Notes: generated by a model not told the origin, from the letters alone. Counted from the stretch's first letter, positions 18,121 to 25,959 are shown. The stretch is 64,000 nt of DNA from Neorhizobium galegae bv. officinalis (GCA_000985875.1 CCRI01000016.1:62001-126000); one strand, 5' to 3'. Numbers and translations: made by a program.

Positions 18121-18403
18121 AACGTCGTCTTTCTTTCGGATCGGCTTTTCGTGCCGAAATGATGCGGATCACCTCGTAGGTCTGACCGTCATCCTCCTCA
18201 TCCTCATAGACGGTGTGAGCAACCAGCAGGATGGCGAGACCATCAACAGAACCCAGTGCCTGCCAACGCTGCTCTCCACCTTCGATACGATCCTGCTCGA
18301 TCAGGGCGAAAGGGTCGGCGAAAACACGCGCCGCGGTCTCGAAGCTGATGCCGTGCTTCTTGACGTTCGTCGCCGCTTTTGCGCGATCCCATTCGAAACG
18401 CAT
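18104..18403 (-). CDS. brnT: BrnT-type ribonuclease toxin
   Basis: The product is about 99 residues long and shows the BrnT core: FEWDRAKAATNVKKHGISFETAARVFADP near the N-terminus and the C-terminal VIRIISARKADPKERRRYEE with the conserved arginines. BrnT toxins are RelE-fold RNases induced by stress. I start at the ATG giving MRFEWDRA, the usual family start; an ATG three codons upstream (18412) is possible. The promoter region just before it is very AT-rich. Confidence 0.85.
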   Translation of the reverse strand: MRFEWDRAKAATNVKKHGISFETAARVFADPFALIEQDRIEGGEQRWQALGSVDGLAILLVAHTVYEDEEDDGQTYEVIRIISARKADPKERRRYEEER

Positions 18404-18408
18404 CAGGT

Positions 18409-18444
18409 TCATTGCAAATATATAATTATAATTTTGCAACTACA
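18409..18444 (-). promoter_or_regulatory. AT-rich promoter region of brnTA
   Basis: Directly before brnT the minus strand reads almost pure A/T, with TTGTGT, 17 bases, then TATATA ending only a few bases from the start codon. This would give a very short or absent leader. It contrasts with the GC-rich surroundings and suggests an acquired module. BrnA may bind here for autorepression. Confidence 0.4.
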
Positions 18445-18461
18445 CAAGCATATCCCGATAC

Positions 18462-19202
18462 TCAATTCTCGATCGTGAACTGCACCATGTCGGCCGGAAA
18501 GCGGCTGACGGCGTATTGCACCGGGACACAGTCCGTATCGGTGTTGAGGGCGCGGGCCACGAGGATGATGGCTCCCGGCGACAACTGCAGGTCCGCGAGA
18601 TCCGCGCCGTCCGCATGGGTCGCGGTCACTTCCGTCGAGACGCGCAGATAGTCCGAAAGGCCGAGCATCCGGAATGCAACCGTGATCGAGCCGCTTTTGC
18701 TGTAGGCCTCCTCGATGCCGCCGAAACGGTCGGCCGGAAACCAGGTCGTCGAGCGGGAAACCGGGCGGTGATCCGCTTTTCTCAGCGTTTCCAGCCGGAT
18801 CACCTGCGCACCTTCGGGAATTCGCAGCCGGGCCGACAGTTCCACCGAGGCCGGTTCCTTGGCCGAATGAAGCAACAGGCCTTCCTTTTCCCGCGCCTGG
18901 TCGCCGATGCCCTCGCTGAACCGGGTGCGCCGCGTGATCGGGAAGTTCAGCCGTTCCTTGCGCTCGATCAGCGTACCGCGCCCCTGTACCGAACGGACGA
19001 TGCCCTCCTGAGCGAGTGCGGCAAGCGCGCTCCTGACCGTATGGCGATTGACGCCGAACTGCGCGGCCAGCGTGAATTCCGGCGGCACCTTGCCGGTCGC
19101 GTCGTAGTCGCCATCGGCGATCGAGGCGCGAATGCGGTCGGCAATCTGCCGCCATAGCGCCACGCCGTTTTGACGGTGAACGTTTGTCTGCCCCGTATCC
19201 AT
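18462..19202 (-). CDS. phnF: GntR/HutC-family phosphonate regulator
   Basis: This 246-residue regulator has an N-terminal winged helix of the GntR type (GKVPPEFTLAAQFGVNRHTVRSAL, with VNRHTV as recognition helix) and a C-terminal UTRA ligand domain. It is divergent from phnG, as PhnF is in many C-P lyase loci, where it represses the operon until a phosphonate intermediate or low phosphate relieves it. A candidate operator lies between the two genes. The effector is unknown. Confidence 0.88.
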   Translation of the reverse strand: MDTGQTNVHRQNGVALWRQIADRIRASIADGDYDATGKVPPEFTLAAQFGVNRHTVRSALAALAQEGIVRSVQGRGTLIERKERLNFPITRRTRFSEGIGDQAREKEGLLLHSAKEPASVELSARLRIPEGAQVIRLETLRKADHRPVSRSTTWFPADRFGGIEEAYSKSGSITVAFRMLGLSDYLRVSTEVTATHADGADLADLQLSPGAIILVARALNTDTDCVPVQYAVSRFPADMVQFTIEN

Positions 19203-19218
19203 GTCACACGCTTGTTAT
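19201..19218 (+). promoter_or_regulatory. Candidate Pho box upstream of phnG
   Basis: ATGTCAC and TTGTTAT lie in a 7-4-7 arrangement with an 11-base period, as in PhoB sites (CTGTCAT-N4-CTGTCAT). The second half is degenerate, and the site overlaps the phnF start codon. It is the weakest of the Pho-box candidates in the locus. Confidence 0.35.
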
Positions 19219-19253
19219 ATCAGAAAGTTAGTAGTACATATAACTTGTATGGT

Positions 19254-19271
19254 TGTCTATATTAATAGACA
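19254..19271. promoter_or_regulatory. Candidate PhnF operator
   Basis: TGTCTAT and ATAGACA form a perfect 7-bp inverted repeat with a 4-base centre, just before the phnG ribosome site. HutC-family regulators bind such short palindromes, and known PhnF sites contain a TATAGAC-like half. A repressor here would block phnG transcription. A second, looser inverted repeat (GTTATAT at 19214, ATATAAC at 19238) lies nearby. Confidence 0.5.
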
Positions 19272-19286
19272 TTTAGGAGCTTGGCA

Positions 19287-19760
19287 ATGGACCTGGCCAA
19301 ACAAATCGAGCCGAACGCAGAAATCGCCGCGCGCCGACGCGCCGCCGGGCTTCTTGCGCGCGCGACGACGAACGAACTGCATGCCGCCTGGGAAAAGCTT
19401 CCAGCCAAACCTGAGGTCAAGCCGGTGCGCGGGCCCGAGACCGGACTGGTGATGGTCCGCGGTCGCATCGGCGGCGGCGGCGCACCCTTCAATCTCGGCG
19501 AGGCGACGGTGACGCGTGCGACCGTGCTTCTGGCGTCCGGCACCGCCGGCCATGCGCAGGCGCTCGGCACCGCGAAGGCGAATGTCCGGCTCGCAGCCAT
19601 TTTCGACGCGCTCTGGCAGGAGGCCGGCACGCGCGATTTCGTGGAGGCCACGTTGCTCGGTCCGATCGAGGCTCGCGTCGCGACGGAAGATAAACAGAAG
19701 GCGGAGGAGACGGCTGCGACCCGCGTCGATTTCTTCACCATGGTACGGGGGGACGACTGA
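19287..19760 (+). CDS. phnG: C-P lyase subunit PhnG
   Basis: PhnG is part of the PhnGHIJ core complex that activates phosphonates by joining them to ribose. The 157-residue protein has typical PhnG features: RRRAAGLLARATTNEL at the N-terminus, GLVMVRGRIGGGGAPFNLGEATVTRA in the middle and DFFTMVRG at the end. AGGAG sits seven bases before the ATG; a TTG two codons upstream is too close to it. The stop overlaps the phnH start (TGATG). Confidence 0.93.
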   Translation: MDLAKQIEPNAEIAARRRAAGLLARATTNELHAAWEKLPAKPEVKPVRGPETGLVMVRGRIGGGGAPFNLGEATVTRATVLLASGTAGHAQALGTAKANVRLAAIFDALWQEAGTRDFVEATLLGPIEARVATEDKQKAEETAATRVDFFTMVRGDD

Positions 19761-20362
19761 TGAACATCAAGACGCAAGCGCTTTCCGGCGGGTTCGGAGA
19801 GCCGGTCTTCGAATCCCAGGACGTGTTCCGCATGCTGATGGACAGCATGGCCCGTCCGGGAACGATCCGTACCGTCGGGCCGGATGTCGGCCAGCCGGAG
19901 CCGCTTGGAGGAGCGGCCGGGGCGATCGCCATGACGCTCTGCGACCATGAAACGTCCGTGTGGCTGAGTGCGGGGCTTTTCAAATCGGCCGTCGGCGAGT
20001 GGATCGGCTTCCACACCGGTGCGCCGATCACCCGCGAGAAGGCCGAGGCCCGCTTCGCTTTCGTGGAAGCCGGCGCGGCGCTTGCCTCGTTCGGCCTCTT
20101 CTCGGCCGGCACGCAGGAATATCCGGACCGCTCGACGACGCTGGTGATCGAGGTCGCAGCACTTGGCGAAGGCCTGCCGCTGACACTGACGGGTCCTGGC
20201 ATTCCGCACGCGACCACCGTCATGGTGAAGGGCCTTCCGGAAGTCTTTCTGCGGCTCTGGGCCGACAACCGGGCGCTCTTCCCGCGCGGCGTCGACGTCA
20301 TCCTCACGGCCGGCAAGAACCTGTTGTGCCTGCCGCGGACTGTTCGCATCGCCACCCAATGA
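19760..20362 (+). CDS. phnH: C-P lyase subunit PhnH
   Basis: The 200-residue PhnH is a structural member of the PhnGHIJ complex. It has the family N-terminus GFGEPVFESQDVFRMLMDSMARPG and the later PGIPHATTVMVKGLP and NRALFPRGVDVILTAG. It is translationally coupled to phnG by a one-base overlap. Ninety bases follow before phnI. Confidence 0.93.
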   Translation: MNIKTQALSGGFGEPVFESQDVFRMLMDSMARPGTIRTVGPDVGQPEPLGGAAGAIAMTLCDHETSVWLSAGLFKSAVGEWIGFHTGAPITREKAEARFAFVEAGAALASFGLFSAGTQEYPDRSTTLVIEVAALGEGLPLTLTGPGIPHATTVMVKGLPEVFLRLWADNRALFPRGVDVILTAGKNLLCLPRTVRIATQ

Positions 20363-20452
20363 GCGGTCGACGGACTTTTTAACCTTCGAAGCCGAACGAC
20401 CAAACCTTCCCGCGTCTTGATGGGATGCCGGTAATGGCCAGGAGAATGAACC

Positions 20453-21559
20453 ATGTATGTTGCCGTCAAGGGTGGCGAGGCCGCCATCAACAATGCTCAC
20501 AGACTGCTGGCCGACCGACGCCGGGGTGATCGCTCGCTTCCCTCCGTCACCATCGAGCAGATCGTCGAGCAGTTGGGCCTCGCAGTCGACCGCGTGATGG
20601 CCGAGGCCTCGCTTTATGACCGGGCGCTCGCAGCGCTTGCTATCCGCCAGTCGCGCGGCGACATGATCGAGGCGATCTTCCTGCTGCGGGCCTATCGCAC
20701 CACTCTGCCGCGCTTCGGCTCTTCCGTTCCGGTCGATACGGCTGCCATGAAGGTCGAGCGGCGGGTTTCGGCGACCTACAAGGACCTGCCGGGCGGGCAG
20801 CTTCTCGGGGCGACGTTCGACTATACCCACCGGCTGCTCGATCCTTCTCTGCTCACCGACGAGGCGGTCGAGGAGCCGGAGCGCCGCGATGCGCCGCAGG
20901 AGCACATCATGCGGGTCTCCGACATTCTCGCCCATGAAGGCCTGATCGAAGCGGACGGGGAGTTTTCCGAGGACCATCAGGCCGGCGACCTCACCCGCGA
21001 GCCGATGGAGTTCCCGATGAGCCGGGATCTGCGCCTGCAGGCGCTCGCCCGCGGCGACGAGGGTTTCCTGCTGGCGCTCGGCTACTCCACCCAGCGCGGG
21101 TACGGCCGCAACCATCCGTTCGTCGGCGAAGTCCGTATCGGGGAAGTGGAAGTCGAGATCGAAGTCGCAGAACTCGGTTTTGCCGTCTCGCTCGGCCGCA
21201 TCCGGATCACCGAATGCCAGATGGTCAACCAGTTCAAGGGTTCGTCCAAGGCGCCGCCGCAGTTCACCCGCGGTTACGGCCTGGTCTTCGGCCAGAGCGA
21301 GCGCAAGGCGATGTCGATGTCGCTGGTCGACCGGGCGCTGCGCGCCGAAGAGCTCGGCGAGGACATCACCGCGCCGGCGCAGGACGAGGAATTCGTGATC
21401 TCGCATTCGGACAACGTGCAGGCGACCGGTTTCGTCGAGCATCTGAAATTGCCGCATTACGTCGACTTCCAGGCCGAGCTTGCGTTGGTGCGCAAGATGC
21501 GCGCCGATGTCGAAGCCGCCAGAAATGCCGGAAAGGACCTGCGGGAGGCGGCGGAATGA
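20453..21559 (+). CDS. phnI: C-P lyase subunit PhnI
   Basis: PhnI acts with PhnG, PhnH and PhnL to displace the adenine of ATP by phosphonate, giving a ribose 1-phosphonate 5-triphosphate. The 368-residue protein begins MYVAVKGGEAAI and contains the conserved LGYSTQRGYGRNHPFVGE, VGEVE-like repeats and HSDNVQATGFVEHLKLPHYVDFQ near the end. AGGAG lies eight bases before the ATG. Unlike many operons, about 200 bases separate it from phnJ; that gap holds an antisense ORF (21580-21726). Confidence 0.94.
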   Translation: MYVAVKGGEAAINNAHRLLADRRRGDRSLPSVTIEQIVEQLGLAVDRVMAEASLYDRALAALAIRQSRGDMIEAIFLLRAYRTTLPRFGSSVPVDTAAMKVERRVSATYKDLPGGQLLGATFDYTHRLLDPSLLTDEAVEEPERRDAPQEHIMRVSDILAHEGLIEADGEFSEDHQAGDLTREPMEFPMSRDLRLQALARGDEGFLLALGYSTQRGYGRNHPFVGEVRIGEVEVEIEVAELGFAVSLGRIRITECQMVNQFKGSSKAPPQFTRGYGLVFGQSERKAMSMSLVDRALRAEELGEDITAPAQDEEFVISHSDNVQATGFVEHLKLPHYVDFQAELALVRKMRADVEAARNAGKDLREAAE

Positions 21560-21579
21560 CCGAAACCGCCGCACATCCT

Positions 21580-21726
21580 TCAGTCGCCGCCGTCTCCTCC
21601 ATCGCCGCCATCGGCATCAAAACTGCTGCTGCCCTTTCCCGGTCCGAAGATGGCGCGATAGAGCAGCGCGAGCGCGATAAGGCCGAAGAGCACGATACTC
21701 GAAAGCGTCTCGGCACTGAATTCCAT
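21580..21726 (-). CDS. Small membrane protein, antisense in the phnI-phnJ gap
   Basis: This 48-residue ORF is below usual gene-finder limits but looks real. It reads MEFSAETLSSIVLFG, continues as one transmembrane helix (about residues 9-27, ending in IALALLYRAIF), then a basic FGPGKG and a tail of Asp-Gly repeats ending GDGGDGGD. Acidic glycine tails after a single helix recur in small alphaproteobacterial membrane proteins. GGGAGGG lies six bases before the ATG, an unusually good ribosome site. It runs opposite to the phn operon, fills nearly the whole gap and has no known function. A 69-residue plus-strand frame overlaps it. Confidence 0.6.
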   Translation of the reverse strand: MEFSAETLSSIVLFGLIALALLYRAIFGPGKGSSSFDADGGDGGDGGD

Positions 21727-21761
21727 GAAATGCCCTCCCAATTGTTCAAAGGTAGCCGTAA

Positions 21762-22643
21762 ATGACGGACCTCGCCACTTACAACTTCGCCTATCTCGAC
21801 GAACAGACGAAGCGGATGATCCGCCGCGCGATCCTCAAGGCGATCGCCATCCCCGGTTACCAGGTGCCCTTCGCCTCCCGCGAGATGCCGATGCCCTACG
21901 GCTGGGGCACCGGCGGCGTGCAGGTGACGGCGGCGATCATCGGCCCGCAAGACGTGCTGAAGGTGATTGACCAGGGCGCCGATGACACCACCAATGCGGT
22001 CTCGATCCGCGCCTTCTTCCAGAAGGTCGCCAATGTCGCCGTCACCACCCACACCAAGGACGCGACGATCATCCAGACCCGCCACCGCATTCCCGAGCAC
22101 AAGCTCGCCGAGGGCCAGATCCTCGTCTATCAGGTGCCGATCCCGGAACCGTTACGTTTCCTCGAGCCGCGCGAGACCGAGACCCGCAAGATGCATGCGC
22201 TGGAAGAATACGGCCTCATGCATGTGAAGCTCTACGAGGATATCGCCCATAACGGCCGGATTTCGAAGACCTATGCCTATCCGGTCAAGGTGGCGGGCCG
22301 CTACGTGATGGACCCGTCGCCGACGCCGAAGTTCGACAATCCGAAGATGCACCGGTCGGAGGCGCTGCAGCTCTTCGGCGCCGGCCGCGAGAAGCGCATC
22401 TATGCCGTCCCGCCCTATACGGACGTCGTCAGCCTCGACTTCGAGGATCATCCGTTCGAGATCCAGACCTTCGACAAGCCCTGCGCGCTCTGCGGCGCCG
22501 AAAACGTCTATCTCGACGAGGTTGTGCTGGACGACAAGGGCGGTCGCATGTTCGTCTGTTCAGACACCGACAATTGCGAGGACCGCCGCGAACACGGCCA
22601 TGCCGGCGCCATGCTGGCGCCCGCCAAGGAGGCAGCGGAATGA
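21762..22643 (+). CDS. phnJ: Carbon-phosphorus lyase, radical SAM subunit
   Basis: PhnJ breaks the C-P bond of ribose 1-phosphonate 5-phosphate with a radical SAM mechanism, giving a cyclic ribose phosphate and an alkane. The 293-residue protein has cysteines at 241, 244, 266 and 272 (CALC, VCSDTDNC), the same numbering as the Fe-S and radical cysteines of the E. coli enzyme. The N-terminal YAYLDEQTKRMIRR-like helix and ASREMPMPYGWGTGG are also conserved. The intact cysteine set suggests an active enzyme. Confidence 0.96.
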   Translation: MTDLATYNFAYLDEQTKRMIRRAILKAIAIPGYQVPFASREMPMPYGWGTGGVQVTAAIIGPQDVLKVIDQGADDTTNAVSIRAFFQKVANVAVTTHTKDATIIQTRHRIPEHKLAEGQILVYQVPIPEPLRFLEPRETETRKMHALEEYGLMHVKLYEDIAHNGRISKTYAYPVKVAGRYVMDPSPTPKFDNPKMHRSEALQLFGAGREKRIYAVPPYTDVVSLDFEDHPFEIQTFDKPCALCGAENVYLDEVVLDDKGGRMFVCSDTDNCEDRREHGHAGAMLAPAKEAAE

Positions 22644-22658
22644 TGGTGGTTGTGGCTT

Positions 22659-22837
22659 ACCCCCCTCTGTCCTGCCGGACATCTCCCCCTCAAGGGGGGA
22701 GATTGGATAGGCGCACCCGCTCGATCCATCTCAACCGCATCGTTTATCAAAATGCCCCATCTGACTTGGAATTGAAGCCTCTCCGCTGGTCGATCTCCCC
22801 CCTTGAGGGGGAGATGTCCGGCAGGACAGAGGGGGGT
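22659..22837. repeat. RIME-like intergenic palindromic element
   Basis: Two 45-base arms (22659-22703 and 22793-22837) are exact inverted copies of each other, with 89 bases between. Each arm begins ACCCCCCTCTGTCC, contains GCCGGACATC and can itself fold (ATCTCCCCCT / AGGGGGGAGAT). Sequences of this type are dispersed in rhizobial genomes as intergenic mosaic elements (RIME). Here one sits inside an operon, between phnJ and phnK, and would form a large hairpin in the phn mRNA. Confidence 0.8.
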
Positions 22838-22872
22838 GAACCCCACACGCCGACATTCAAGGACAAGACGCC

Positions 22873-23649
22873 ATGACCGATACCCCCCTCCTCAAAGTCA
22901 GCGGCGTCTCGAAATTCTACGGCAGCCGGATCGGCTGCAAGGATGTTTCCTTCGAGCTGTGGCCGGGCGAGGTGCTCGCCATCGTCGGCGAATCCGGTTC
23001 GGGCAAGACGACGTTGCTCAACTGCCTGTCGACCCGGCTGATGCCGACCGCAGGCAGCGTCGAATACCGGATGCGCGACGGCAATTTCCGCGATCTCTAC
23101 CATATGAGCGAGGCCGAACGGCGCTTCCTGATGCGCACCGACTGGGGCTTCGTGCACCAGAACCCGGCCGATGGCCTGCGCATGACGGTCTCGGCCGGCG
23201 CCAATGTCGGCGAGCGGCTGATGGCCGTCGGCGACCGGCATTACGGCAAGATCCGCGAGACGGCGAGCGACTGGCTGACCCGCGTCGAGATCGGCACTGA
23301 CCGCATCGACGACCAGCCACGCGCCTTTTCCGGCGGCATGCGCCAGCGCCTGCAGATCGCCCGCAATCTGGTCACCGGCCCGCGCCTGGTGTTCATGGAC
23401 GAGCCGACCGGCGGTCTCGACGTCTCGGTCCAGGCCCGCCTGCTCGACCTGGTGCGCGGTCTCGTCAACGATCTCGGCCTGTCGGCGATCGTCGTCACTC
23501 ACGACCTCGCGGTCGCCCGCCTCTTGTCGCACCGGATGATGGTGATGAAGGACGGCCATGTGATCGAACACGGGCTGACCGACCGGGTGCTCGACGACCC
23601 CCGCGAGCCCTATACCCAGCTCCTCGTCTCTTCCATTCTTCAGGTCTGA
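22873..23649 (+). CDS. phnK: C-P lyase ATPase PhnK
   Basis: PhnK is an ABC-type ATPase that docks on the PhnGHIJ core rather than on a membrane permease. The 258 residues include Walker A GESGSGKT, the Q-loop region around FVHQNPADGL, the signature FSGGMRQR, Walker B LVFMDEP and the switch histidine in VVTHDL. The RIME element puts it 229 bases after phnJ, so it may depend on its own ribosome site or an internal promoter. Confidence 0.93.
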   Translation: MTDTPLLKVSGVSKFYGSRIGCKDVSFELWPGEVLAIVGESGSGKTTLLNCLSTRLMPTAGSVEYRMRDGNFRDLYHMSEAERRFLMRTDWGFVHQNPADGLRMTVSAGANVGERLMAVGDRHYGKIRETASDWLTRVEIGTDRIDDQPRAFSGGMRQRLQIARNLVTGPRLVFMDEPTGGLDVSVQARLLDLVRGLVNDLGLSAIVVTHDLAVARLLSHRMMVMKDGHVIEHGLTDRVLDDPREPYTQLLVSSILQV

Positions 23650-23661
23650 GGAAAAACGATC

Positions 23662-24372
23662 ATGGCTACTCCCCTCGTCGTTTCCGAGGTCTTCAAGAGC
23701 TTCACCATGCATCTGCGCGACGGCATCAAGCTGCCGGTCGTCAACGATGTGAACTTTTCGGTCGCGAGCGGCGAATGCGTCGTGCTCGGTGGCCCGTCGG
23801 GCATCGGCAAGAGCTCGATCCTCAAGATGCTCTACGGCAACTATGCCGTCGACGCCGGGCAGATCCTCGTCGATCACAAGGACCGGATCGTCGATATCGC
23901 CCGCGCCGATCCGCGTACCGTGCTCGACGTGCGCCGCCATACGCTCGGTTATGTCAGCCAGTTCCTGCGCACCGTGCCGCGCGTCTCCGCGCTCGACGTG
24001 GTCGCAGAACCGCTCGTCGCCCGCGGCATCGCAGCGCCGGAAGCGCGCGACAAGGCGGCCGAGCTTCTGGCCAAGCTCAACCTTCCGCAGGAGCTCTGGA
24101 CCCTGCCGCCAGCCACGTTTTCGGGTGGCGAACAGCAGCGGGTCAACATCGCCCGCGGTTTCATCACCAGCCACCGCATCCTGCTCCTCGACGAGCCGAC
24201 CGCTTCGCTCGACGCGATCAACCGGCGCGTCGTGGTGGAGATGATCGCTGACAAGAAGCGGGAAGGCGTCGCCCTTCTCGGCATCTTCCACGACGAGGAA
24301 GTACGCGAGGCCGTTGCCGACCGCGTTCTCGACGTCTCGCAGTTTTCTCCGCGAAAGGCAGTCGCAGCATGA
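23662..24372 (+). CDS. phnL: C-P lyase ATPase PhnL
   Basis: PhnL is the second ATPase of the C-P lyase system and is required for phosphonate activation. The 236-residue protein has Walker A GGPSGIGKS, the signature FSGGEQQR, Walker B ILLLDEP and the switch histidine in GIFHDEE. The N-terminus LVVSEVFKSFTMHLRDG is PhnL-like. GAGGAAAAA precedes the ATG. Its stop overlaps the next gene by four bases. Confidence 0.93.
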   Translation: MATPLVVSEVFKSFTMHLRDGIKLPVVNDVNFSVASGECVVLGGPSGIGKSSILKMLYGNYAVDAGQILVDHKDRIVDIARADPRTVLDVRRHTLGYVSQFLRTVPRVSALDVVAEPLVARGIAAPEARDKAAELLAKLNLPQELWTLPPATFSGGEQQRVNIARGFITSHRILLLDEPTASLDAINRRVVVEMIADKKREGVALLGIFHDEEVREAVADRVLDVSQFSPRKAVAA

Positions 24373-24986
24373 GCGTCAAGGTCGGGCTTGAGCCCGCAAT
24401 CCACGAAACGGCGAACGTCAGCAATTCCACGCTCGGTCCGTATACGGAAATTTCGGAGCGCTGCCGCATCAGCGAGGCCGAGATTGGCGCCTATTCCTAC
24501 ATCATGCAGGACGGTTCGATCTGGTGCGCGACGATCGGCAAGTTCGTCAACATGGCGGCGTCCGTGCGCATCAACGCCACCAACCATCCGACATGGCGGG
24601 CGACGCTGCATCACTTCACCTATCGCGCCGCCAGCTACTGGGACGACGCCGAAGACGAGAAGAGCTTCTTCGAATGGCGGCGCGACCATCGCGTCACGAT
24701 CGGCCACGACGTTTGGATCGGGCATGGCGCCACCGTGCTGCCGGGCGTCACCATCGGCAACGGTGCGGTGATCGGTGCCGGCGCGGTCGTGTCGAAGGAC
24801 GTCGCGCCCTATACGATCGTCGGCGGCGTGCCGGCAAAACTCATCCGCGAGCGTTTCACAAAAGCGGTCGGCGAAGCGATGGACCGGCTTGCCTGGTGGG
24901 ACTGGGACCACCTGAAGCTGAGGGCAGCTCTCGACGATTTCCGGGCACTTTCGGCCGAAGAATTCGTGTCGCGTCATGCCCCGTAA
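24369..24986 (+). CDS. Hexapeptide-repeat transferase of phosphonate loci
   Basis: This 205-residue protein is a left-handed beta-helix transferase of the kind found only in phosphonate operons (transferase hexapeptide repeat family). Repeated hexapeptides are visible in IGAYSYIMQDGSIWCATIGKFV and HDVWIGHGATVLPGVTIGNG, with the late PYTIVGGVPAKLIRERF typical of acyltransferases such as chloramphenicol acetyltransferase. The acyl acceptor is unknown; an aminophosphonate or ribose intermediate is a reasonable guess. It overlaps phnL by ATGA. Confidence 0.85.
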   Translation: MSVKVGLEPAIHETANVSNSTLGPYTEISERCRISEAEIGAYSYIMQDGSIWCATIGKFVNMAASVRINATNHPTWRATLHHFTYRAASYWDDAEDEKSFFEWRRDHRVTIGHDVWIGHGATVLPGVTIGNGAVIGAGAVVSKDVAPYTIVGGVPAKLIRERFTKAVGEAMDRLAWWDWDHLKLRAALDDFRALSAEEFVSRHAP

Positions 24987-24988
24987 CC

Positions 24989-25007
24989 AAAGCGCGACTG
25001 GCGCTTT
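24989..25007 (+). terminator. Hairpin after the phnG-to-transferase unit
   Basis: AAAGCGC and GCGCTTT form a 7-bp stem with a 5-base loop three bases after the stop codon. It is followed by an AT-rich stretch but not a clean T run, so it may attenuate rather than fully end transcription before phnC. Confidence 0.45.
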
Positions 25008-25022
25008 CGGAATATAATAAAA

Positions 25023-25040
25023 CCGACATAAAACCGACAT
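25023..25040 (+). promoter_or_regulatory. Candidate Pho box upstream of phnC
   Basis: CCGACAT is repeated exactly with a 4-base spacer (11-base period) about 60 bases before phnC. This is the 7-4-7 geometry of PhoB sites; each half differs from CTGTCAT at two positions. The site implies that the transporter genes respond to phosphate starvation. Confidence 0.55.
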
Positions 25041-25101
25041 TCAGACTTCATCAACCATCGCTAATCGAGCAGTCAGAAAAAGGCTGCATTGGCGAGAGAG
25101 C

Positions 25102-25959
25102 ATGAAGTTCGAGTTGAGGGACATCACCCGCCGTTTCGGCGACCGTATCGCGGTGAACGCCGTGAACGTCGAGATTCCCCAAGGCCAGATGGTCGGCATC
25201 ATCGGACGCTCCGGCGCCGGCAAGTCGACCCTGCTGCGCATGATCAATCGCCTTCAGGAGCCGAGTTCCGGCTCCATCTACTTCAACGGAGCCGAGGTCT
25301 CCTCCCTCAAGGGCAGGGCACTGCGCAACTGGCAGCGCGACTGCGCGATGATCTTCCAGCAGTTTAACCTGGTGCCGCGCCTCGACGTGATGACCAACGT
25401 GCTGCTCGGCCGTCTCAATCACCGCTCGACGACGATGAGCCTCTTGAAAATCTTCAGCCGTGACGAGCGCGTCATGGCGATGGCGGCGCTCGAGCGGCTC
25501 GGCATCGAACAGACGGCGCTGCAGGCGGCCGGAACATTGTCGGGCGGCCAGCAGCAGCGTGTAGCGATTGCCCGGGCGCTGGTGCAGGCACCGAAAATGA
25601 TGCTTGCCGACGAGCCGATCGCCTCGCTCGATCCGCTCAACGCCAAGATCGTCATGGATGCGCTGCGCGACATCAACGAACGCGAAGGCATCACGGTCAT
25701 CACCAATCTGCATACGCTAGATACCGCCCGCAGCTATTGCGAGCGGATCATCGGCATGGCGGGCGGTCGCGTCGTGTTCGACGGTCCGCCGCAGGAACTC
25801 AATGCCAATGCAGTGCGCGAAATCTACGGTTCCGACAAGGATGGCGCCGGGATCGACGAGACCATGACATCGACCAGCCTTGCAGCCACCCGCCGCGGCG
25901 AGGCTCCGGCCGTGATCGACACATCCGGCATGGTGACCGAAGCTGCCGCCATGCGCTGA
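25102..25959 (+). CDS. phnC: Phosphonate ABC transporter, ATPase subunit
   Basis: PhnC energises phosphonate import. The 285 residues include Walker A GRSGAGKS, FQQFNLVPRLDVMTNVL, the signature LSGGQQQR, Walker B LADEP and the switch-region histidine in NLHTLDTA. The roughly 30-residue C-terminal extension (after the YGSDKDG segment) goes beyond the usual domain. It opens the phnCDE1E2 unit behind a candidate Pho box. Confidence 0.94.
   Translation: MKFELRDITRRFGDRIAVNAVNVEIPQGQMVGIIGRSGAGKSTLLRMINRLQEPSSGSIYFNGAEVSSLKGRALRNWQRDCAMIFQQFNLVPRLDVMTNVLLGRLNHRSTTMSLLKIFSRDERVMAMAALERLGIEQTALQAAGTLSGGQQQRVAIARALVQAPKMMLADEPIASLDPLNAKIVMDALRDINEREGITVITNLHTLDTARSYCERIIGMAGGRVVFDGPPQELNANAVREIYGSDKDGAGIDETMTSTSLAATRRGEAPAVIDTSGMVTEAAAMR

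Noticed and set aside
19262..21574. Minus-strand open frame of 770 codons opposite phnG, phnH and phnI
   Set aside because: The plus strand has clear phn genes; this frame shows no motif and uses rare codons.
22643..22872. ORFs reading through the phnJ-phnK gap
   Set aside because: They translate the palindromic RIME-like element and are not protein-like.
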